Assembly (NCBI GenBank): GCA_001931535.1 | Contig: CP016211.1 | Coordinates: 8,355,703-8,419,702, forward strand | Length of the DNA: 64,000 nt | Source of the DNA: Minicystis rosea | GTDB taxonomy: Bacteria; Myxococcota_A; Polyangia; Polyangiales; Polyangiaceae | Direction: 5' to 3' | Shown: positions 41,920 to 50,587 of the stretch, one piece after another | How positions within the stretch are numbered: position 1 is the first letter of the stretch | Layout: the number at the start of each line of letters is the position of its first letter | Notes under the pieces: generated by a model | Told to the model about the DNA's origin: nothing | What the model saw: the letters and a program-made list of their open reading frames with translations, nothing else | Database searches by the model: none | Program-made: the position numbers and the translations under genes

Positions 41920-42849
41920 ATGTTCAAGAGCATCGTGCGAGGTCTCCCTGTCATCGTCCTCTCTGCCGGCCTGCTCGCGGGCTGCGGCGGCCGCAGCGTC
42001 CCGATGCGCGATGCGCGCGCCGTGCTGCTCGCGTCGCCGCAGCAGGAGCCGGAGCTTCGCGCCGCCATCGCGCGGGCCATGCAGTCGAAGAGCTTCACGG
42101 CCGCGTCGGAGACCCCGGGGGCGATCGTCGCGGAGTACAGCAAAGGGCGCGTGTCGCTGCGGCTCAAGATCACGTACACGACGGCCGAGTACAAGATCGC
42201 GTACGTGGACAGCGACGGCCTGAACTACCAGCAGAGCGGGCCCGACGGCGCGCCGACGATCTCGTCGCGCTACGATCGCATCGTCCGCGATCTCACGGCG
42301 GCCATCGACGACGAGCTCGGCCGGCCCGCGCGCGAGGCGAAGGAGGAGGAGGAAGCGCAGCGCCGCCACGAGCTCGCGGTGATCGAGGCCGAGCGCCAGA
42401 AGCAGGCCGACGTCATCGAGGCCAAGCGCCGCGCGCGGGCCGAGGCGCGCGACGCGGTGGCGCTCGAGCGCGAGCGCGATCGCCAGGCTGCCCTGGAGCA
42501 GGAGCGGATCCGCGCGGAGGCGAGCCGGCCGGTCGTCGTGCGACGCGGATCCCGCGTCGTGGTGGAGGAGCCGCCGCCCCGGGTCGTGGTCGTGAGAGAG
42601 CCGTCGCGGCCAGTCGCCGAGCCTCCGCCGCCGCCGGCGCCGACGTGCCGCGGCACGCTGCTCGAGCAGGGGCATCCCTCCACGTCGCTGATGTTCTGCG
42701 ATGGAGTCGAGCAGCGCTGCGCCGTGGCGCTGCTGCGCGCCGGTCACAACCCCGCACATCTGATCCATTGCCGCGGCGTGGAGCCCGTGTGCGCGGAGGC
42801 CTCGATGCGGCGTGGCAACAACCCCGCTTCGCTGATTCACTGTCGCTGA
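41920..42849 (+). CDS. Lipoprotein with coiled coil and C-terminal Cys repeats
   Basis: 309 residues. MFKSIVRGLPVIVLSAGLLA is followed by GCGG, a lipobox. Residues ~35-135 are an alpha/beta domain (FTAASETPGAIVAEYSKGRV, LRLKITYTTAEYKIAYVDSD). Residues ~135-205 are a charged coiled coil (AREAKEEEEAQRRHELAVIE). A Val/Arg/Pro linker follows. The last ~70 residues carry three copies of a unit C-x(6-7)-G-[HN]-x-P-x2-L-x2-C-x-G-V, for example LLRAGHNPAHLIHCRGVEPV. Six or more Cys may form disulphides or bind metal. Role unknown; the unit is not recognised. Confidence 0.75.
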   Translation: MFKSIVRGLPVIVLSAGLLAGCGGRSVPMRDARAVLLASPQQEPELRAAIARAMQSKSFTAASETPGAIVAEYSKGRVSLRLKITYTTAEYKIAYVDSDGLNYQQSGPDGAPTISSRYDRIVRDLTAAIDDELGRPAREAKEEEEAQRRHELAVIEAERQKQADVIEAKRRARAEARDAVALERERDRQAALEQERIRAEASRPVVVRRGSRVVVEEPPPRVVVVREPSRPVAEPPPPPAPTCRGTLLEQGHPSTSLMFCDGVEQRCAVALLRAGHNPAHLIHCRGVEPVCAEASMRRGNNPASLIHCR

Positions 42850-42979
42850 CGCCTGATGCCGAGTCCGTGCGGGGAGCGTGCCATGCGCTCACCGGGCAAC
42901 CGGACGCATTGGGCCGGGCATGGCGAGCGCTCCCTACTGCGCGCGCCGGGTTGGTATCCTGCGGCAACTGGAGGGTTCG

Positions 42980-44029
42980 ATGCCGCAGGACAACGACGAC
43001 TGCCCCGCACACGGCGTTCACCCCATCATCACGGGGTCGCCGAACACGGATATCAACGGGCTGCCGGCAGGGAGGGTGACGGACAAGATTGATTGTCCGA
43101 CCCCGTGCACGATCGTGACGGGGGCGCTGACGGTGACGGTGAACGGACAGCCGCTCGGGCGGACCTACGAGATCAGCAGCCACGGGGGGATCATCGTGAC
43201 GGGGTCCGATGACGTGGTGGTGGGCGGGCCATCGAGCGGGGCGACCCTCTCGGGGCCATTCGGGAAGCTCGAAATCGTGCCGGAGGGGACGCCGCTCACA
43301 GGGAACAAGATCACGCTGGACGAGTACAATCGGCTTCTTGCAGAGAGCAAGTTACCCAACAACGATTGGGGTGGGATGGATGTGGCGAAGTGGAAGGCGC
43401 CCGAATGGCTGGGAGGAGATCCAAACCACCTGCGCGACTACAAGGATGCATGGGTGAGGGATCACGCGACCTCGATCATGGTCCAATCGCGGGCGAACGA
43501 CTTGCCACCTGAGCTCCTGGCGGGGACGGCGTGGAACGAGGTGGGAGGAGATCCCGTGTGGATCGACGATATCGCGCATGACGTGCGATCGTTCGATCAC
43601 ATGGCAGACCCCTACTTGCCGACGATCACGAACGATCCGGCGCTCACGTCGGCGGGGGACGTGAGCATCCAGGTCCGGCGCGCGGCCGAGTCGATGGGGC
43701 TCGATCCAAACAACCTGGGCTACAGCGATCGGCTGGCGATCATGAACACGCTCAAGAACGACCAGGCGAACCTGCAGATCGTGGGCGACCACCTGCGCGA
43801 TCTGGCCGACGTCGACTTCAAGGGACAGCCCATCGGCGACGAGGAGATGCGCGTGATCGGCGCCCGCTACAACCGCGGGCCGCACCTCACGCTCGATCAG
43901 ATCAAGAAGAACACCTCGTACGGCGATCTCATCGTGAAGCAGAAGGAGAAGCTCAAGAAGCTGCTGGAGGCCGCGACGGTGGGCCAGCGGATCGTGCCTG
44001 CGGGGCCGCGGCCGGCTTCGCGGGGATGA
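42980..44029 (+). CDS. PAAR-headed protein, candidate type VI effector with lysozyme-like domain
   Basis: 349 residues; GGAGG lies 5 bp before the ATG at 42980. Residues ~10-85 are a PAAR-type beta cone (GVHPIITGSPNTDINGLPAG, TIVTGALTVTVNGQPLGRTY, GIIVTGSDDVVVGG), which in type VI systems caps the VgrG spike. After a linker, residues ~165-335 (RANDLPPELLAGTAWNEVGG, SFDHMADPYLPTITND, VIGARYNRGPHLTLDQI) have the order of a lysozyme/transglycosylase fold, with Glu187 in AWNEVGG as the possible catalytic acid. No obvious immunity gene follows. The gene ends just before a terminator and the 186-bp repeat. Confidence 0.75.
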   Translation: MPQDNDDCPAHGVHPIITGSPNTDINGLPAGRVTDKIDCPTPCTIVTGALTVTVNGQPLGRTYEISSHGGIIVTGSDDVVVGGPSSGATLSGPFGKLEIVPEGTPLTGNKITLDEYNRLLAESKLPNNDWGGMDVAKWKAPEWLGGDPNHLRDYKDAWVRDHATSIMVQSRANDLPPELLAGTAWNEVGGDPVWIDDIAHDVRSFDHMADPYLPTITNDPALTSAGDVSIQVRRAAESMGLDPNNLGYSDRLAIMNTLKNDQANLQIVGDHLRDLADVDFKGQPIGDEEMRVIGARYNRGPHLTLDQIKKNTSYGDLIVKQKEKLKKLLEAATVGQRIVPAGPRPASRG

Positions 44030-44044
44030 AGCGGCGGGGGACAT

Positions 44045-44070
44045 CGAGGCGCGCTGGGGGGCGCGCCTCG
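44045..44070 (+). terminator. Strong hairpin after the PAAR gene
   Basis: CGAGGCGCGC (44045-44054) and GCGCGCCTCG (44061-44070) pair perfectly over TGGGGG, 16 bp after the stop, followed by TTCT. The stem ends exactly where copy 1 of the 186-bp direct repeat begins. Confidence 0.65.
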
Positions 44071-44255
44071 TTCTACTGCGTCATGAGACGTCTCGCCGAG
44101 CAAGCGACGCGTTCGCTGGTCCGGGCGTGCAGGCGAAGCCGACAGCATCGCCACGCGGCGATCGCTCGCCGAAACGGGCCGCTCGTCGGCCTCGCCGAGA
44201 TCTCGTTTCACGTCTGGCTGCTCGTGAGGACCCACTCGTTGCGCCGGCCTGACGC
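44070..44255. repeat. 186-bp direct repeat, copy 1
   Basis: Begins gttctactgcgtcatgagac and ends gcgccggcctgacgc. The same stretch, at the same length and with only about a dozen substitutions, returns at 48977-49162 in the same orientation. It contains self-complementary blocks (GCTCGTCGGCCTCGCCGAG region). No convincing protein in any frame. The gap from 44256 to 44537 shows no further feature. Confidence 0.8.
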
Positions 44256-44537
44256 AGTCGCGCTAGCGCGGAACCTGACCTCATCGTGGGGGCTTCGTCA
44301 TGCCGCATGGGGCTCCCCCCGTACGCGCCGCACCCATCCTCGTCGCGCTGCTCTCGTTCGTGCGGCGCCGCAGATCGGTGACCCGATCGCCGTGCGGCGT
44401 AGGGCGCCGTCCTCGCGAGCGAGGCTCTCCAGCGGAGCGCGCGTGTATGCTGGGCGCATGCGCGCGATGTCGTTCGACTTAGGGACCGTTTGCTTGGCGT
44501 CGCACGGACCGAGATCCGGATTGCGGATGGCCGAGCG

Positions 44538-46730
44538 ATGGGCTCACGAATAGCGCGCTGGCTCGTTTGCGCCGCCGGGTTGCTCGCGGGCGCCGCCGCC
44601 CCCGTCGTCGCGCGCGCGGGCGAAACAGACGTCGCGGCGCCTCGCCTCGAGTCGCCCGCGGAGATCGCCTATCCGAGCGGCGCGTCGGGCGACGCGAGCG
44701 TGGTCCTGCTGCTCACGGTCGCCAAGGACGGCGGCGTGCGCGACGTCGTCGTCGTGTCGGGAGACGAGCCCTTCGCCTCGGCTGCGAAGCGCGCCGTCGA
44801 AGCGCTTCGCTTCGTGCCCGCCACCCGCGCTGGGCTCGCCATCGCGGCGCGCATTCGCTTTCGGGCCGATTTCCACGAGCCGAAGCAAGCGGAGGCCAAG
44901 CCCCCCGCGCCGGCCCCGCAAGCCGCCCCGACTCCGCCGAGCGCCGCGACGGCGCCGCTCGAAGTCACGGTCCGCGCGGAGAAGCCGGCGCCGGCGGCAG
45001 TGTCGCTCTCGCGCGCCGAGGTCCGCCAGATCCCGGGCACGTTCGGCGATCCGTTCCGCGCCATCGAAGTCCTGCCGGGCGTGACGCCGGTCGTCTCGGG
45101 CCTACCGTACTTTTACGTGCGCGGCGCCCCTCCCGGAAACATCGGCTACTTCCTCGACGGCGTCCGCGTTCCGTACCTCTACCACGTCGCCATCGGCCCC
45201 TCGGTCGTGAACCCGGCCATGGTCGACAAGGTCGAGCTCCACCCCGGAGGCTACCCCGCGCAATTCGGCCGATACGCGGGCGCCATCGTGTCCGCGGAGA
45301 CGACGGCGCCGCGCACCGATTGGCATGGTGAGGGCAACCTTCGTGTCTTCGACGTCGGCGCCATGGTCGAAGGGGGCTTTGCCGACGGCCGCGGCACGGT
45401 GCTCGTGGGCGGGCGTTACTCGTACGCGGCCGCGCTCTTCTCCCTCCTCACCCCGGGCACCAAGCTCGATTATCGCGATTTCCAGGCGCGGATCACGTAC
45501 GACCTCACCCCGCGCGATCGCATCGGCGTGTTCGCGTTCGGCTCGTACGACCTGCTCGCGCAGGTGAAGAACGGGATCACCTCCGTCGCGTTCGGCTCCG
45601 AGTTCTACCGCGTCGACGCGCGCTACGATCGCAAGCTCGGCGACGAGGGGCAGCTCCGGTGGGCGGCCACGTGGGGCTTCGATCAGACGCGCGTCGGCGA
45701 GCAGCGCAACGCGCGCGACGTCCTGTTCGGCACGCGCGTCACGCTCCATCAGCCGCTCGGCCCGGCGCTCACCCTGCGGGCCGGCGCCGACGCGCAATTC
45801 GATAGCTACACCGCCGACAAGACACGCTGGGCAGATCCGGACGATCCGAACACCCGAACGCTCGATGGGCTGTTCCCGCCGCGCTTCGACTCCACGCTCG
45901 GCGCGTGGGCGGACCTCGTCTGGAAGGTGAATTCCCGCGTCGAGATCATCCCGGGAACGCGGTTCGATCTGTTCCGCTCCGCGGGCGCGTCGGCGATCTC
46001 GGCGGACGGGCGGCTCGCGCTCTCCGTCATCGCGAACAAGTACGTGCGCTTGACGAACACCTTCGGCCTCGCGCACCAGCCTCCCTCGTTCCTCGTGCCG
46101 CTGCCCGGGCTCTCGCCGGGCAGCCTGAGCAAAGGCCTGCAAACCTCCTTTCAGGCGAGCGCGGGTGTCGAGGTCACGTGGCCCGAGGTGGCGACCGCGA
46201 CCGTGCGGTTGTTCGATGACGTCTTCTTGAACATGAGCGACACGCTCGGCGTGACGACGAAGGATCCGCGCTACGTGCCCGCGTTCGATCTCCGCAGCCT
46301 CGGATCGGCGTTCGGGCTCGAGATCTTCCTCCGGCGCCCGCTGACGCGCCGCCTGGGCGGCTTCGTGTCCTATACGCTGTCGCGCTCTTCGCGCAGGCGA
46401 TGGTATGGCGAGTTTCCGAGCTCCGCCGATCGCACCCACGTGCTCAACATGGCCCTCGCCTACGACATCGGCCTCGGCTTCAAGGTGGGTGGGCGCTTCA
46501 CCGTCTACTCGGGTGCGCCCAAGCTCGGCTTCGGCGAGTCCGACGTGGAGCGAGATCCGCCTTTTTACCGGATCGACCTCCGCGCGGAGAAGCGCTGGAC
46601 CTTCGGCACATCACGTTGGTTGTCCATCGTCGCCGAGGGATTCAACATCACCGCCCGCAAGGAGACCATCAACGGATACGAAGTCGGTCCGATCTGGATC
46701 CCCAGCCTCGGCCTGGAAGGAGGCTTGTGA
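44538..46730 (+). CDS. TonB-dependent receptor with N-terminal TonB-C-like domain
   Basis: 730 residues from the ATG at 44538 with a Sec signal peptide (IARWLVCAAGLLAGAAAPVV). Residues ~30-105 (SVVLLLTVAKDGGVRDVVVV, AAKRAVEALRFVPATRAGLA) match the TonB C-terminal fold, unusual on a receptor. A Pro/Ala linker precedes the plug (DPFRAIEVLPGVTPVVSGLP, YFYVRGAPPGNIGYFLDGVR) and a ~22-strand barrel ending in SIVAEGFNITARK and a final aromatic-poor strand. It is an outer-membrane receptor for an unknown ligand. Its stop overlaps the start of the next lipoprotein gene (TGATG), so the two are translationally coupled. Confidence 0.85.
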   Translation: MGSRIARWLVCAAGLLAGAAAPVVARAGETDVAAPRLESPAEIAYPSGASGDASVVLLLTVAKDGGVRDVVVVSGDEPFASAAKRAVEALRFVPATRAGLAIAARIRFRADFHEPKQAEAKPPAPAPQAAPTPPSAATAPLEVTVRAEKPAPAAVSLSRAEVRQIPGTFGDPFRAIEVLPGVTPVVSGLPYFYVRGAPPGNIGYFLDGVRVPYLYHVAIGPSVVNPAMVDKVELHPGGYPAQFGRYAGAIVSAETTAPRTDWHGEGNLRVFDVGAMVEGGFADGRGTVLVGGRYSYAAALFSLLTPGTKLDYRDFQARITYDLTPRDRIGVFAFGSYDLLAQVKNGITSVAFGSEFYRVDARYDRKLGDEGQLRWAATWGFDQTRVGEQRNARDVLFGTRVTLHQPLGPALTLRAGADAQFDSYTADKTRWADPDDPNTRTLDGLFPPRFDSTLGAWADLVWKVNSRVEIIPGTRFDLFRSAGASAISADGRLALSVIANKYVRLTNTFGLAHQPPSFLVPLPGLSPGSLSKGLQTSFQASAGVEVTWPEVATATVRLFDDVFLNMSDTLGVTTKDPRYVPAFDLRSLGSAFGLEIFLRRPLTRRLGGFVSYTLSRSSRRRWYGEFPSSADRTHVLNMALAYDIGLGFKVGGRFTVYSGAPKLGFGESDVERDPPFYRIDLRAEKRWTFGTSRWLSIVAEGFNITARKETINGYEVGPIWIPSLGLEGGL

Positions 46731-47656
46731 TGATCGACATGCGCAAAGCGACGCTTGCCGGAGCGTTGATCCTCTCCTCCTGTCTGCCCGGCGACACGCG
46801 CCCGATCCCGGCGACCGTCCTCCTCACGGCGGAGCCGAGCCCCGAGGTCCTCTCCGGCGTGACGACGACGGACGGGTGGCAAATCACCTTCGAGCAGCTC
46901 TTCGTGGGGATTGGCTACGTCTCGCTCGAAGGCGACGCATGCAACACCTACGCGAACGCAGGCTACGGCCGCCTGCTCGACCTCGGCGTGCCCGGGAAGC
47001 AGAAGGTCGCCGAGGTGTTCGGGCTCGGCACGTGCAACCTGGGGCTGTACCTGTCGGTGCCCTACGGGGCCAAGCTCGGACAGGGGGTGAGCGAGGAGGA
47101 GAGCACGTTCGTCACGACGATCGAGAACGACGCTGGCGTCACGATCTGCAATGGACAGCCCGGCGGCGATCGCGACGCCGGCTACGTGCCCAGCGGCGCG
47201 AGCGTGTACGTGCGCGGCCAGGCGTCGCGAGGGGCCGACCAGAAGCGCTTCGAGTGGGCCTTTCCTCTGAACTACATGCTCGGTCTCTGCGATCCGAGCG
47301 GCGACGCGGGGGGCGACCACACTCTCACGCTGCGCACCGGGGAGTCACCGCCATTCGCGATCATGGTGCGCGCGGAGGAGCTGTTCCGTGCGAGCCCGGA
47401 CGACGACGCCCCGCTGCGCTTCGACGCGCTCGCGGACGCCGACACCGACGGCGATCAGGCGATCACGCTGAAGGAGCTGTCGAACGTCGCTCTGCCCATG
47501 TCGAGCCCGAGCGCGGACGCCGGCGTGCTCCCCCCGTGCGATGGCTCCGAGCCGACGCTGCGCTACCTCCTCGAACAGTTGCTCTTGCCGCGCATGGTGC
47601 GCCTGAACACGACCGGGCGGTGCTGGGGGTTCATCTCAGCGACGCTGATCGACTGA
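46730..47656 (+). CDS. Secreted lipoprotein with one EF-hand loop, partner of the receptor
   Basis: 308 residues from the ATG at 46730, which overlaps the receptor stop by one base; GGAGG lies 6 bp upstream. The second Met opens MRKATLAGALILSSCLPGD (lipobox LSSC). The mature part is beta-rich (GWQITFEQLFVGIGYVSLEG, CNLGLYLSVPYGAKLGQGV). Residues ~238-249 read DTDGDQAITLKE, a canonical EF-hand calcium loop apart from Gln at position 6. Coupling with the TonB-dependent receptor suggests a surface lipoprotein that passes ligand to it, in analogy with other receptor-lipoprotein pairs; this is inference. Confidence 0.8.
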   Translation: MIDMRKATLAGALILSSCLPGDTRPIPATVLLTAEPSPEVLSGVTTTDGWQITFEQLFVGIGYVSLEGDACNTYANAGYGRLLDLGVPGKQKVAEVFGLGTCNLGLYLSVPYGAKLGQGVSEEESTFVTTIENDAGVTICNGQPGGDRDAGYVPSGASVYVRGQASRGADQKRFEWAFPLNYMLGLCDPSGDAGGDHTLTLRTGESPPFAIMVRAEELFRASPDDDAPLRFDALADADTDGDQAITLKELSNVALPMSSPSADAGVLPPCDGSEPTLRYLLEQLLLPRMVRLNTTGRCWGFISATLID

Positions 47657-47701
47657 CGAAGCTCGAGAGCCCGAGATGAATGGCTGGGCAGCAACTCCGC
47701 T

Positions 47702-48466
47702 CTAGCGTTCGTTCAACGATCGTCGCAGCGCCGCCACTTCCTCTTCGTAGAGCCCCAGGCGAGCCGCCTCGAGATCACCGTGGTGGTGGTCGACGGCCTC
47801 GCCGACCCTTCTCGCCGCCGCCCCGAGAGCATCGGCGACGAGCATCGCGCGTTCCGATGATCCCTCGGCCTGCAGGACCGCAATGCGTGTTTCTCCGCCG
47901 AGCACCCCGGCAAAGATCTCCGCTGCGCCATCTGCGAGTCGCTCCGAGGGCAGCTTTCCGAGGACCTCCAAGGCGTCATCGGGAAGGTTGTCCTGAGCGA
48001 TTGAGACCGACAGGACCGACTTCGCCGTCAGGAGAAGCAGAGGGCGGACCCGCTCGTCGGGAGGCACACGCTCGAGAACGACACCATGAGCCATGAGCGC
48101 GTGCGCTCGCCCTACGGCTTCGACCGCGGTGAGCTTGACCCGGTCCGTCCCCGCGAACACGGCCACGAAGCTACCCGGCGACACCTCGACGAGCTTCACG
48201 ATCTTCGCCACGCAGGCAACGGGGTGGAGATCCTCGGCCGACGGCTGCTCGCAAGCGGCCTCGATCTGAGCGCCGAGGATGCACCACGCGGCGTGAGACT
48301 CGACGGCAGACTCGAGGGCAACAATCGACGCTGGGCGACCCACCGGAAGAGGCTTCGGGACGCCCGTGGGAAGAACACACTGTCCACGAAGCGCGATCAG
48401 CGGGAGGGAAACCTTTCCCACGCCAATACCCGAGCACGGCTCGAGGAGGTCAGCGGCGCTCACCAT
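47702..48466 (-). CDS. Orphan LON substrate-binding domain protein
   Basis: 254 residues from an ATG at 48466; the true start may be farther upstream. The segment VSLPLIALRGQCVLPTGVPK, then PVGRPASIVALESAVESHAA and DLHPVACVAKIVKLVEVSPG, is the LON N-terminal (substrate-binding) domain (LPLxxLR-xxVLP-...-VGRxxS). The downstream helices (NLPDDALEVLGKLPSERLAD) match the helical bundle that follows in full-length Lon. The AAA and protease domains are absent, with no trace in the flanks. Stand-alone LON domains are known, but their role is mostly undefined. It may be fused to the fragment at 48555-48848 if the frameshift there is an error. Confidence 0.75.
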   Translation of the reverse strand: MVSAADLLEPCSGIGVGKVSLPLIALRGQCVLPTGVPKPLPVGRPASIVALESAVESHAAWCILGAQIEAACEQPSAEDLHPVACVAKIVKLVEVSPGSFVAVFAGTDRVKLTAVEAVGRAHALMAHGVVLERVPPDERVRPLLLLTAKSVLSVSIAQDNLPDDALEVLGKLPSERLADGAAEIFAGVLGGETRIAVLQAEGSSERAMLVADALGAAARRVGEAVDHHHGDLEAARLGLYEEEVAALRRSLNER

Positions 48467-48554
48467 CTTCTGGTGAGCCCCAACGGCTTCCATCAACCGG
48501 GTCACGACGAGCCACGCAATGGGCCAAGCGGCGTTGTTGTCGCCGGACTTGGGA

Positions 48555-48848
48555 TTCCAGGTGAAGAGACGTGACGTCTTCGTCGACCTCCACATCGATG
48601 ACGATGGAGTACGAACCGTCATCGGCTTCGTCGATCTCTTGCTCCCAGTCCTCGGAGAGATCGGCCTTGTCCAGCCGCTCGGCGAGGACGTGGAGATCGT
48701 CCTCCTCGACCGTCCAGCAGACGCAATCGTCACGGACCTCGATCTCGACCCGCGCAAGCTCCCCGATGGGGGCCATGACGGCTCGAGCGAAAGAGAGGAG
48801 CTCGGCAGGGGTGAGGATCGGCGCACGCGTCCACTGGTTCCAGATCAT
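48555..48848 (-). pseudogene. N-terminal fragment in front of the LON gene, frameshifted
   Basis: From an ATG at 48848 with GGAG 6 bp upstream the frame reads MIWNQWTRAPILTPAELLSF, VRDDCVCWTVEEDDLHVLAE and GSYSIVIDVEVDEDVTS. Near 48555 the coding quality moves one base: the neighbouring frame continues LFTWNPKSGDNNAAWPIAWL and then MEAVGAHQ and the LON protein. Removing one base in ACGTCTCTTCACC would join them into a single ~380-residue protein. The N-terminal domain itself is not recognised. Broken gene or indel error. Confidence 0.5.
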
Positions 48849-48976
48849 CACGAACTCCGCAGGCGAGCTGTCGGGCCGGAGCCTAGCGGTGTTGACATAC
48901 CTCTTCAACGGAGGGGGCTGCTCGAGCCACGGCGGGCGGCTCTCGCGCGGCGGATGGGAAGCCCTCGTGCTGCCTA

Positions 48977-49162
48977 GTTCTACTGCGTCATGAGACGTCT
49001 CGCCGAGCAAGCGACGTGTTCGCCAGCCCCGGCGTGCGGGCGAAGCCGACAGCATCGCCACGCGGCGATCGCTCGCCGAAACGGGCCGCTCGTCGGCCTC
49101 GCCGAGCTCTCGTTTCACGTCTGGCTGCTCGTGAGGACCCACTCGTTGCGCCGGCCTGACGC
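48977..49162. repeat. 186-bp direct repeat, copy 2
   Basis: Second copy of the repeat at 44070-44255, same orientation and length, differing at scattered positions (for example GCGTTCGCTGG versus GTGTTCGCCAG). The two copies bracket a ~4.7-kb segment with the TonB receptor, its lipoprotein and the LON gene. The rest of the gap 48849-49248 holds nothing recognised. Confidence 0.8.
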
Positions 49163-49248
49163 CGCAGTGCTAGCCACAACTGGCCAGACTTCGCCGCAAC
49201 TGTGCCGCGGCGCTGCATGCTCGCGAACCTCGGGTTTAGAGTGCGCCC

Positions 49249-50304
49249 ATGACTCCCGTCGTCCGTCCCGTCCCCCTCGTCGTTGCCTTGGTTGCTTTGG
49301 GCGCCCTCTCGGGCTGCAAGAAAAAGAGCGTCTGCGGCCCCTACCTGGCGATGAACCTGCCGGGCGTGACGAAGATCGACCGCTGCGAAGTCGAGCCGAC
49401 GAGCGGCTACGGAATCGGCGGCGAGACGACGGCGAGCGGCGCCGACCTCGTGAAGGCGATCGCCGCGGGCGGCTTCGAGATCGGGCGCGACGGTGACGGC
49501 GCCATCGGTGAGCAGCTACACAGGGTGTACATCCGGAAGGACGGCCAAGCGTACTACATGTTCACGGACCTGAAGCCCCGCCCGGGTGGCAACAACTTCT
49601 TCTCGATCGTGCCGACGCACGAGCCGAAAAGCTGGCTGCCGGAAGCGTCGTGGCAGACGCTCCTCACGGCGCGCGCGGACCGGCAGGCGCTGATCGAGCG
49701 GCTCCGCGCCGTCCGCCCGCTGCTCGCCGATCCGAAGGCACCGGCGAAGTGTGACGCTTCGCTCGGCACCCTCGATCCGGAGCTCGCGAAGGCGCCGAAC
49801 GCCGTCCTCGTGAACCTCGACGCGCGCGACTTCATGGGGCGCAATGCCGGACGCGGCCCGGCGTTGTTCGTCGACCCGATCGAGACCGACGACGAGGAAT
49901 ACCGCGCGAAGGTCCAGAAGCTGGTCGCGCTCCGCGCCGACATCGATCGGATCGCCGCGCGCCGCGTCGTCCCGATGCTGACGTTCACCGAATACCGGCC
50001 CGTGAAGAAGAGCGGCGAGTCGAAGCCGGGCGACACCTTCGACATCGTCTCCGGTGGTGAGGCGAAGTTCGACATCGCCGTCGTCGACTTGAAGGAGCCG
50101 CGCCTCCTCTGCCGATCGAAGGGCGAGGCCAGCCTCGTCGACAAGGCGAAGGGGCCGCCGAAGGGCGCGCCCACGCTCAAAGGCAAGAACGGCAAGGGGA
50201 CCACCATGTGGCTCGAGACGATCAAGAACGTCGACCTCAACCCGAAGATCCAGGCTGCGGCCTTCGCGGAGCTCGGGAAGATGAGCGACGCGTTCGTCCG
50301 CTGA
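49249..50304 (+). CDS. Secreted lipoprotein
   Basis: 351 residues from the ATG at 49249. MTPVVRPVPLVVALVALGAL is followed by SGCKKK, a clear lipobox. The mature part has GGFEIGRDGDGAIGEQLHRV, QAYYMFTDLKPRPGGNNFFS, ALFVDPIETDDEEYRAKVQK and a final Lys-rich domain (VDKAKGPPKGAPTLKGKNG). No recognised family. High, regular third-position GC supports the gene over its full length. It begins 86 bp after copy 2 of the direct repeat. Confidence 0.75.
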   Translation: MTPVVRPVPLVVALVALGALSGCKKKSVCGPYLAMNLPGVTKIDRCEVEPTSGYGIGGETTASGADLVKAIAAGGFEIGRDGDGAIGEQLHRVYIRKDGQAYYMFTDLKPRPGGNNFFSIVPTHEPKSWLPEASWQTLLTARADRQALIERLRAVRPLLADPKAPAKCDASLGTLDPELAKAPNAVLVNLDARDFMGRNAGRGPALFVDPIETDDEEYRAKVQKLVALRADIDRIAARRVVPMLTFTEYRPVKKSGESKPGDTFDIVSGGEAKFDIAVVDLKEPRLLCRSKGEASLVDKAKGPPKGAPTLKGKNGKGTTMWLETIKNVDLNPKIQAAAFAELGKMSDAFVR

Positions 50305-50401
50305 GCGGGTGTGACGGCTGCGGGGGTTGGGGCGGAGCCCCATCGAAACCGATAGGGATGCACGAGCGCGAAGCGCCGCCGCGAAGCGCGAGTCTGGCCC
50401 C

Positions 50402-50569
50402 ATGTGGCCGGACTTCGCGCGTGCGGCACTGGGTCCTCGACACGGGGATCTTGATCCGTTGCTGCAGGGGCCGGAGCGGCGCGCGATGGCCAAGCACGCC
50501 GCCGAATGCATGCGCGAGGAACAGGAGAAGGCCTCGCGGAGGACGGGCTCGCTCAGGCGCAGAAGTTGA
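50402..50569 (+). CDS. Possible small helical protein
   Basis: 55 residues from an ATG at 50402: MWPDFARAALGPRHGDLDPL, then AMAKHAAECMREEQEKASRR. Codon bias is coding-like, and the stop is only 18 bp before the next gene on the same strand, which suggests an operon. No motif; the start is not fixed. The remaining part of the 283-bp gap shows nothing. Confidence 0.35.
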   Translation: MWPDFARAALGPRHGDLDPLLQGPERRAMAKHAAECMREEQEKASRRTGSLRRRS

Positions 50570-50587
50570 ATTACGAAAGGAATCCCG

